DNA of 34,643 nucleotides from Acidobacteriota bacterium (GTDB taxonomy: Bacteria; Acidobacteriota; Vicinamibacteria; Vicinamibacterales; CAVVIG01), in assembly GCA_023265155.1 (NCBI GenBank), contig JAHFUL010000016.1, positions 1-34,643 of the forward strand. Direction: 5' to 3'. Position numbers and translations under genes: made by a program. Each line of letters begins with the position of its first letter. The stretch's first letter is position 1. Under the pieces are notes generated by a model. The model had not been told where the DNA came from, searched no databases, and was given only the letters and a program-made list of their open reading frames with translations. This document shows positions 27,712 to 34,643 of the stretch, piece after piece.

Positions 27712-29019
27712 CTACGCGATTGCCGTTCGAACGGCGTGGGCGACCTGCTTGCCGGTCACGTCGCCGTGGCTCTTGATGAAGTCACTCGCTTCAAGGTTGA
27801 AGAACACGCCGGCTCTGAACGCGTAGCTCGCGCCTGCCTCCAGCAATGTCCCTTCGATCGTTTCGCCGTTCTGCATCTGCTGGACGCCGTTGCGGCCGAG
27901 GCCACCGAAGACGTCGTTCTTGTCGCCGAACGCCGCCGCCTTGTCGCCGATGATTCGCGACGCCAACGGGTACGCGACGCCCACGGCTTTGTCGTTCGGC
28001 GTGTGGGTCACCAATATCGGGCCGCCGACCCGTTGTTGATCGACCACGCTCCGGAAGAAGCCATTCATCGTTTTCGAGAACCCGTTGTGCGAAAACGCCG
28101 TTTGCAGGAGCGACAGGCTCTTGATCTTGTTCGTGGTCGAGTTGGCGGCGGTGGCGGCGACGACGCGTCCTCCGAAGCTGTGACCCACGAGGTGAATGCG
28201 CTCGACCTTCAGCGCCAGCTCGTCAACCAGCTTGGCGACGCCGTTCTTCCCGACCGTTCCTGCTCGGGCCTTCATCTCGTAATACGTCGTGAAATTCAGG
28301 ACGTTCATGGCCGACGCCTTGAAGCCGGAGAGCGACTCCCTCAACCCTGCCGCTCCGCCCGTCTCCAGACCCGTGCTCCCGACGCCAAGCGGCAGAGAGG
28401 CGCTGCCGTCAGTTGATCCGGCGACTTCGGGATCGAGATCCTCTTCGTCGACTTTGAGGTTGTCCATCAGCTCATTGCCGTCGCTCTTGAAGAACGTGAG
28501 GGACGCGTCCTCCTTGTTCGCGGCCGATGGATCGAGCAGCGAGCGGATCGTGTCGACGAACGCACGGCGTGCGGAGGCGCTGTCCTCGAGCTCGGAGACC
28601 AGTGCCTGTGCTTCCTCGAGGATCTTCTGCTGCTCAGGGTCGGCGAACAGGTCCTTCATCCGATCGAGCTTCTCATCGAGCGCCCGGCGCGAGCGATCAT
28701 CCGCGGCGCCCAGACTCGCCGAGCCCTGGGCGTCGCCAGCCTGTCCCGCGACCGCCACCAGCTCGTCGAACTTCTTCGACGGCCAGATGACGCCGACGAT
28801 CCCGAATCTGCGGCCAGGCAGGTCGTTGGGCGCGCCGACTTCGACGAAGTTCGTGAAGAACGCTCGGTACATATTGCGCGCGTCGTCCGCGCTGTTGTTC
28901 CATCCGTGCGACATGACGAAGAGATCGGTGACGCCATCAGGGAGTGTCACGGCACTCTCGAGGGCACCGTTCTTGTCGAACCGCGCCTCGACGTAGGGAA
29001 TTCCAGAAATGTCGGTCAC
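27712..29019 (-). CDS. alpha/beta-hydrolase fold protein, no evident signal peptide
   Basis: TDLFVMSHGWNNSADDARNMYRAFF and VERIHLVGHSFGGRVVAATAA (G-H-S-F-G nucleophile elbow). GTG start. Confidence 0.8.
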   Translation of the reverse strand: MTDISGIPYVEARFDKNGALESAVTLPDGVTDLFVMSHGWNNSADDARNMYRAFFTNFVEVGAPNDLPGRRFGIVGVIWPSKKFDELVAVAGQAGDAQGSASLGAADDRSRRALDEKLDRMKDLFADPEQQKILEEAQALVSELEDSASARRAFVDTIRSLLDPSAANKEDASLTFFKSDGNELMDNLKVDEEDLDPEVAGSTDGSASLPLGVGSTGLETGGAAGLRESLSGFKASAMNVLNFTTYYEMKARAGTVGKNGVAKLVDELALKVERIHLVGHSFGGRVVAATAANSTTNKIKSLSLLQTAFSHNGFSKTMNGFFRSVVDQQRVGGPILVTHTPNDKAVGVAYPLASRIIGDKAAAFGDKNDVFGGLGRNGVQQMQNGETIEGTLLEAGASYAFRAGVFFNLEASDFIKSHGDVTGKQVAHAVRTAIA

Positions 29020-29050
29020 GAGACCTCCGTTTCGAGCCGTTTCACGCGGC

Positions 29051-30997
29051 TCAGATGGACTGGATCGTTCGCATCAAGTCGACGAGACCTGCACCCTGGA
29101 AATAACGGTCGCGGCGCAAGTCCGTCGCGCTCGACACGAACAGCTCCTTGACGCGTTCCGGCTTCCCGACGAATTCGCTGCGGACCGACAAAAACGCCGC
29201 GATCACGCCGCTGACGTGCGGGGCGGCCATGCTCGTGCCGCTGCTCTCGACGTAATCACACTCGCGGCCCTTCGCCCCCTCGGTTTTCAGCAGGCCGGTG
29301 GCGCAGGACAGGATCTTCTCGCCCGGCGCGACGAGGTCCGGCTTCAATCGTCCGTCGCCGGTCGGCCCCTTCGATGAAAAATACGAGACGCCGTACACGT
29401 GCGGCATGTCGCGATGCGTGGAGCCCACCGTGATGGCGAGGTCGGCATTGCCGGGGTCGTTGATGGTCAGCGCCATGCCGGCCGAGGTCGCGCCGATGGA
29501 CGACTTCAACGTGCCGTACCCGGTGTTCCCGGCGGCGACCACCACGACCACGCCCGATTTGACCAGCCGGTCCACCTCGACGCAGAGCGGACTCTGCCCG
29601 CACGCAAACCATTCGGGCTCGAAGTTGTAGCCGAGGCTCATGTTCACGCCATGGATGATGAGCCGGCGACCGTAGCCGTTCCTTTCCTGCACGTGGGCAA
29701 TCGCCGCAATCAGGTTGCTGACCGACCCTTTTCCGTTCTCGTCGAGGACGCGCAGACTCACGAGCTGACATCGCGGGGCCATCCCGCTCGCGCCCTCGAG
29801 GCGCGCCCCCCGATACTCGGTGTCCCCCTTCTCGTTCAGAGACCGGGAGACGGCGGTCGGCCGCTGTGCTTCGGGCGCATCGGGTGGGACGCGCCATTCT
29901 CCCGCGATGATCCCGGCCACATGCGTCCCGTGGCCGTTCTCGTCGTCGAACGGCCCGGCGCCATCGGTCGTGAAGTCCTTGTGCAGCGGCGAATTCGGAT
30001 CGACGTTGGCGTATTTGGCGAAATGCCGGTGATCGTGCTTGATGCCCGAGTCCATCACCGCCCACGTCACGCCTGCGCCATGCGCCGAAAATGAGTTTTG
30101 CGCCGCGTCGGCCTTGACCGTGGCGATCGACTTGTTGATGCACGCGGACACATCGAAATCTGGCCAGATGTGAAAGATCGCCCGGTACTTTCGTGCGTCG
30201 ATCGTCGCCATGATGGTGGGATTGGTCGTCGCCCCGCGGCGCTTGTCCGCCTCGACCTCAGCCTGCGCGATGTCCAGTTCCACGAGTTTGCGGATGGTCC
30301 GCGCTTCCAGCCGGGCGAAGAGGTACTGGCTGTTGGGATTGTCTTTCTCCCAGTGCAGGTCCTGTCCCGCGTCGCGGACGTCGGCCTGTGCTTTCGCAGG
30401 CTCGATGTGGTCGACCACCCACCGCCTCGCGGCTTCGCGGCCGCGCGGGTGCTCGAGATTGAGATCGATGATCACGTCGAATCGCGCCGGACCGAGCCGC
30501 GTGATCGGCTGCGGCCGGCCGACTGATCCCTCGCGCTCGTTTTCGTTGAGAATTCGTCGGACGACAGCCGCGTGGAGACGCGCGAACCCGTAGTGGCTCC
30601 CAGGCACGAGCGGTGCGATCGTCTGCACGGCGATCGCCTCGATCATCGCCTGATGCCGCTTCTCCATGCGTTCGCGTAATGCCTCGGGGGCCCTCTCGCC
30701 TTGCGCCGCCGACATTTTCGAGGCCTGCGTTGCGGCACGTCCTGCCATCTCCTGAACCGCTTGACGCGCCGCTTCGGCCCCACCGGGAAACCCGACGTTG
30801 TATTCGACGGCGGTATTGAACTCCACCACCGCCTCCGGGTGGTCTTTCATGATCGCGTTGATGGTGTCGACATCCTCCTGCATCGCCCTGAGCAGCGGCA
30901 GCGCAATCACCGTGCGGTCCAGCACGAGCGGATTGAACTGTTTCACCTTGAGGTGTTCTTCCAGGAGCCGGTGGGAGTCTGGTGTCAGGTCGTCCAT
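29051..30997 (-). CDS. S8 subtilisin-like serine protease, no evident signal peptide (648 aa)
   Basis: VTWAVMDSGIKHDH (Asp), ENGHGTHVAGIIAGEW (His), VESSGTSMAAPHVSGVIAAFL (Ser). Confidence 0.93.
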   Translation of the reverse strand: MDDLTPDSHRLLEEHLKVKQFNPLVLDRTVIALPLLRAMQEDVDTINAIMKDHPEAVVEFNTAVEYNVGFPGGAEAARQAVQEMAGRAATQASKMSAAQGERAPEALRERMEKRHQAMIEAIAVQTIAPLVPGSHYGFARLHAAVVRRILNENEREGSVGRPQPITRLGPARFDVIIDLNLEHPRGREAARRWVVDHIEPAKAQADVRDAGQDLHWEKDNPNSQYLFARLEARTIRKLVELDIAQAEVEADKRRGATTNPTIMATIDARKYRAIFHIWPDFDVSACINKSIATVKADAAQNSFSAHGAGVTWAVMDSGIKHDHRHFAKYANVDPNSPLHKDFTTDGAGPFDDENGHGTHVAGIIAGEWRVPPDAPEAQRPTAVSRSLNEKGDTEYRGARLEGASGMAPRCQLVSLRVLDENGKGSVSNLIAAIAHVQERNGYGRRLIIHGVNMSLGYNFEPEWFACGQSPLCVEVDRLVKSGVVVVVAAGNTGYGTLKSSIGATSAGMALTINDPGNADLAITVGSTHRDMPHVYGVSYFSSKGPTGDGRLKPDLVAPGEKILSCATGLLKTEGAKGRECDYVESSGTSMAAPHVSGVIAAFLSVRSEFVGKPERVKELFVSSATDLRRDRYFQGAGLVDLMRTIQSI

Positions 30998-31034
30998 GCT
31001 TTGGAGGCGGCTCTACGGCGACGGAGCAGCCGTG

Positions 31035-31062
31035 ATTATGGGCGGCGCGACGGAATTGTCAA
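31035..31062 (-). promoter_or_regulatory. candidate sigma70-like promoter TTGACA-N16-CATAAT for the four-gene cluster
   Basis: Minus strand TTGACAATTCCGTCGCGCCGCCCATAAT, ~38 nt upstream of the subtilase ATG. Confidence 0.5.
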
Positions 31063-31187
31063 GGGCCGTGGTGCGAGATTCTCTCTCTTCTCGCTCGAGG
31101 AAGAGGTCAGGAAGCAGACGGTTTGTGGGAGAATCGCATCTCATACCCGATTCCGGCAATCGCTGACGGGAGGTCAGCGGATCGGAA

Positions 31188-31292
31188 CCTAGCAGTCCGT
31201 GGCGCACGTGCGTTGCCGCTCGAAGAAGGGGTCAGACCCCTTTGCGATGGCCGAGAACAACGGCTCTGACCCCTTCTTCTGCCTGCGCCTGG
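31188..31292. repeat. 105-bp dispersed REPIN-like element, copy 2
   Basis: CCTAGCAGTCCGTGGCGCACGTGCGTTGCCGCTCGAAGAAGGGGTCAGACCCCTTT...GGCTCTGACCCCTTCTTCTGCCTGCGCCTGG. Confidence 0.9.
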
Positions 31293-31364
31293 GACTGCAC
31301 CAGCTCGATATGACTTTCACCACGGCTGCTTAGAGTAGACCGCGTTTTCTTCGAGGAGGAGCTG

Positions 31365-31469
31365 ATGCAGAGGAAGCGATTAGGAGCGTTGGCAGTCGCG
31401 GCAGTCCTGAGTCCAGCCGTGGCGTTCACCCAGACGGGGAACGCGCCCGTGCCGGCGGCCCAGGGTTGA
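31365..31469 (+). pseudogene. 34-aa signal-peptide-like ORF, likely 5' remnant of a secreted protein gene
   Basis: Purine-rich GAGGAGGAGCTG before ATG; MQRKRLGALAVAAVLSPAVAFTQTGNAPVPAAQG*. Confidence 0.4.
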
Positions 31470-31697
31470 GGCCGCCTTCTTCTATCAGCGTGTTCGGCAT
31501 CGGTGGCGAGCCGCCCCTCGCGCCCAAGCGTGACGCCGATTCTCTCCTATCGTCGTCACGATGGGAGATGGCAACCCAGCGAATTTCCGGCAGACAAGTG
31601 TCTATCGCCGGCAAGCAGTAGCGCCCTAACGCGAGTCCGACGTCATGCAGGCGTTGACCGGAACCTCCGAAACGCGGGGACCGCAGGGGACCTTTGG

Positions 31698-32768
31698 ATG
31701 ACACTCCTCTTCGCGAGCCTGACTCTTATGGGCACGCTCGGCGCGAGTCAACTCCCGCAGCCGGTCACACCCATGGGTCAAGTGTCGGGACAGGTGATCG
31801 AAGACGGCACGAATGCACTGGTCGCTGGCGCCCGCGTGTTCGTGATCCTCGAAGAGCGATTCGCGCCAGCCGACCCGCCTCCGGCCTCCGTTACCGACGA
31901 GGACGGTCGCTATCACTTCGACGCGTTGCCGGCTGGGCGGTACCGCATCGCGGCCCAGAAGACTGGCTTTGCGCCTCCGATGGAACCTTCGACGATGGCG
32001 ATGTTCGAGCTGTCGGCTGGTCAGGTTCTGGACGGTCTGACCGTGTCTTTGCAAAGGGGCGGTGTGATCACTGGGCGTGTGCTCGATCAGTTTGGGAAAC
32101 CGCTCGTCGATGTCGGGGTGACGGCGTTGTTGAAACGGCTCCACTTGAACGACCGGCCGGCGGGGCTGAGCTCCTCAGGTGCCCCCTTGCTCATGCCGTC
32201 CGGCCAGGATCAGACGAACGACCTCGGGGAGTTCCGGATCTTGGGGCTCCCGCCGGGCGAGTACGTGATCGCGGCGAGTCCGCGCTCGGATTTCACATTC
32301 TTTCCTGGCACGCCCGACGTGTCCGCTGCTCAACCCGTGTCGGTGTTGTCGGGTGAAACGGTGAGCGCGCTGACTATCCAGCTCGTCGCCGTCCCCGCGT
32401 TCCGCGTGTCGGGTGTGGTCGTCGACGGAGTGGGCGCTCCCGTCGCGGGCGTGACGGTGATGCTGATGACGGCGCCGCGCGGAACCGATTTTCTCGTCTC
32501 TCTTGCGATGGGAGCACCCCGCATGAGCCAGTCGGACGCGAGCGGCGCATTCACCTTCGGTGATGTGGCTGCCGGTTCGTACACATTGCGGGCAGCTGGC
32601 TTCGGCGGGATCTTCGCTGCTACCGACAACTTCGGCATCGACATCGACGGAACGCCGCGAGCAGACCCGATCCGCCCGACGCCCGCGCTGGAACCAGGGA
32701 CACTTGACGTGACCATCGACACCGCGAACGTCAGCGATCTCAGGATCGTCGTGGCTGGAGCGCCCTAG
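31698..32768 (+). CDS. secreted carboxypeptidase-regulatory-like (CarboxypepD_reg) domain protein
   Basis: MTLLFASLTLMGTLGASQLPQPVTPMGQVSGQVIEDGTNALVAGARVFVI...VTDEDGRYHFDALPAGRYRIAAQKTGFAPP; further repeats of the same pattern. Confidence 0.83.
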   Translation: MTLLFASLTLMGTLGASQLPQPVTPMGQVSGQVIEDGTNALVAGARVFVILEERFAPADPPPASVTDEDGRYHFDALPAGRYRIAAQKTGFAPPMEPSTMAMFELSAGQVLDGLTVSLQRGGVITGRVLDQFGKPLVDVGVTALLKRLHLNDRPAGLSSSGAPLLMPSGQDQTNDLGEFRILGLPPGEYVIAASPRSDFTFFPGTPDVSAAQPVSVLSGETVSALTIQLVAVPAFRVSGVVVDGVGAPVAGVTVMLMTAPRGTDFLVSLAMGAPRMSQSDASGAFTFGDVAAGSYTLRAAGFGGIFAATDNFGIDIDGTPRADPIRPTPALEPGTLDVTIDTANVSDLRIVVAGAP

Positions 32769-32791
32769 ACGGCTCCGACCGTGAATTGTAG

Positions 32792-33166
32792 ACATGGTGC
32801 CAGGATCTCGGCCTGTGGCTGATGACCTACGACAGCCGGCCGCCGGCGACGCAGGGGATCCAGTTTTCGTACTCGACGACACCGTGGGGGCCGTGGAGCG
32901 AACCACAAGTCATCCTGGACGCCAATCGCGATGCCGCCGGCAAGTTCATTCACGACCCTCGCGCCAGACCGCCGGATGGACTCTCGGGGCCGGTCATTGG
33001 TCAGGGCCAGGCAAACCCTGAGGCCGTGCGCGGCGGCGGATATGCGCCATACGTCGTCGAGCGCTGGACGAAGCGGCTGGGATCCGAGTTGAATGTGTAC
33101 TACGTGCTCTCGACCTGGAATCCCTACGTCGTCGTGTTGAACAAGTCGCGCCTGCGCATCGAGTAG
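32792..33166 (+). pseudogene. 5'-truncated DUF4185-like (glycosidase-type) C-terminal remnant
   Basis: Frame opens after TAG (32789) with TWCQDLGLWLMTYDSRPPATQGIQFSYSTTPWGPWSEPQVI...GGGYAPYVVERWTKRLGSELNVYYVLSTWNPYVVVLNKSRLRIE*; no start consistent with a whole protein. Confidence 0.6.
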
Positions 33167-33201
33167 ATAGTCAGCGGCCGCTTCGTCAGTCAGGAGGCAT
33201 C

Positions 33202-33420
33202 GTGATGGAACATCAACGTCAACTCCGACTGGTGCCAGGCGTCGTCCTCACACTGCTGACGCTCGCCGCCGTGACCACGGTCGGGCGCGTCCGGCAGCCG
33301 CAACCGTCGCGACCCAATATCCTGTTCGTCCTCGCGGACGACCTCGACGCGGCAGAATTGACCTACCTCCCAAAAATCAACGCGCTTCTCACGGGAAGCT
33401 GGGTCAGGGGCTCGGGATGA
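33202..33420 (+). pseudogene. 3'-truncated sulfatase N-terminal remnant
   Basis: MEHQRQLRLVPGVVLTLLTLAAV...SRPNILFVLADDLDAAELTYLPKINALL then diverges to TGSWVRGSG*; lacks the CxPxR active site. Confidence 0.65.
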
Positions 33421-33622
33421 GCTGGGTCGAGCACTCAGGGTGAACCACCATGCTCGTTCGTGCGGCGTCGTCGAGGCGGCGCGAGCAGTTCCGGATTCGC
33501 CTATCGGGCGCTCCGGGGGCCGGCGATATCCTACGCGTCACCGAGACGCGCCATGCGCGCTCGAGTCACGGCATCGTCACCGCGTGCGCGCCGACACTGA
33601 ATGCGCGCAGCGACACTCCGAC

Positions 33623-34083
33623 TCACCGGTCCGCGCGGGCGCGAAGGATGTCGAGAGGACTTCGCGCCGGGTTGCGCAGGTCCTTCGCAACGTGGGTATA
33701 CACCATGGTCGTCTCGACGTTGGCGTGCCCAAGGTATAGGAGTAGTGCCGGGTTCTGATGCGCGACCGCAGTTGTTCGAGGGCCGCCAGCGGACCGGCCC
33801 GGCCGTGCTCGTCCACGATCGTGCTGCCTGACCGCCGATGCCAGTCGGTTCGCTGGAGGAAGTTGACGAAGTAGATGCGGAGGGCCTGTTTCAGCCTGGA
33901 GCACTTGCCAGTCCTGACAGCTGCCGCTCCGTTCTAACTCTTCGCGGAACCGCTGCACTTGATCCGCCAGCGGCTCGTTGGAGGCCTGACGCGTGAGAAC
34001 CGGCGCACCCAGCGCACGCAGTAGGGCGCTGCTTTCTCCTTCACAAGCTGCGCCTTGAGAAGGAACTCCCCGAATTGCTGCAA
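33623..34083 (-). pseudogene. integron-integrase-like tyrosine recombinase pseudogene, frameshifted and internally deleted
   Basis: Minus-strand fragments in different frames: LETSLQQFGEFLLKAQLVKEKAAPYCVRWVRRF / PLADQVQRFREELERSGSCQDWQVLQAE / QALRIYFVNFLQRTDWHRR...LEQLRSRIRTRHYSY / YLGHANVETTMVYTHVAKDLRNPARSPLDILRAR*. Confidence 0.78.
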
Positions 34084-34266
34084 CGACGTCTCAAGCTCTC
34101 GCAAGGCGCACCTCGGTCGTCACACGGGGTAACCGGCGTGCCAGATCGACGCCGACGCTGGAAGTGGCGAGCCGGCCAGCCCTTGTCGATCCGGCCGCAC
34201 GGGTCCCCCACGGCTGGTGCGGTGCGGCGGCGCTTGGCGGAAACCGACGTTGACGCGGACACCCGA

Positions 34267-34286
34267 AATTGGCGCCCTCCACCTAT
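34267..34286 (+). repeat. 20-mer direct repeat AATTGGCGCCCTCCACCTAT (copy 1)
   Basis: 19/20 identical to 34460-34479. Confidence 0.8.
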
Positions 34287-34459
34287 CCCTCGGATTCCGT
34301 GGTTATGGCGCCCGCACCAATCCACGGCTGAAACGCAGGCCGCAGCCGGCAATCGCTTGTGGAGATTGCCCTTGACGCTTTACCAATGCGCGGGAAAAAT
34401 GGCGGCAGACGAGCGAGTGAGAGCGTGGCTGCGTGCGCGTACCGTGGGCTGGCAACGGC

Positions 34460-34479
34460 AATTGGCGCGCTCCACCTAT
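34460..34479 (+). repeat. 20-mer direct repeat AATTGGCGCGCTCCACCTAT (copy 2)
   Basis: 19/20 identical to 34267-34286. Confidence 0.8.
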
Positions 34480-34643
34480 ACAACGTTGAACTAAACCGCT
34501 GATCGCGGTAGGAAGAGACCGGTCGTTTCCACGCTCGTGATCGTCGTGTTCGCGTGATTTCTTCGGCCGCGTCCCTCTCGTCGCCGGCCTCGTTCCCCTC
34601 CGTTCCCCGTTGCAGAATCCGCGTTGACGAACGCTCATGGTGA

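Overview
High-GC bacterial chromosomal window; overall style suggests an Acidobacteriota-like genome, but this is low-confidence inference. Left part (1-7.5 kb): a divergent PilT-like ATPase (5' truncated by the window edge), CoA transferase, SUMF1-domain protein, SIMPL/DUF541 protein, AlkA-like DNA glycosylase, Tat-type dienelactone hydrolase and an ICMT/PEMT-like methyltransferase. Centre (7.6-16.8 kb): a sulfur/Fe-S block made of cysM, a Mec-like JAMM peptidase and a CysO-MoeZ (ubiquitin-like + E1 + rhodanese) fusion, followed by a complete isc operon (iscR-iscS-iscU-iscA-hscB-hscA-fdx-iscX). Nearly every non-overlapping junction of that operon carries a short hairpin repeat, and hscA has an in-frame expansion of one repeat type. 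Next come a NatAB-like ABC exporter, a MazEF-like toxin-antitoxin pair and a PQQ-type beta-propeller protein. The most interesting locus is a four-gene minus-strand cluster (30997->21518): cytosolic-looking subtilase, alpha/beta hydrolase, SIR2-STAND-type NTPase protein, and a ~1408-aa membrane-spanning P-loop ATPase/HEAT/TPR protein. It looks like an uncharacterised conflict/defence-type system. The right end (31-34.6 kb) is a gene graveyard with truncated secreted-protein, DUF4185-like, sulfatase and integron-integrase-like remnants, plus the second copy of a REPIN-like 105-bp element. All calls come from reading the sequence and ORF track; no searches were run.
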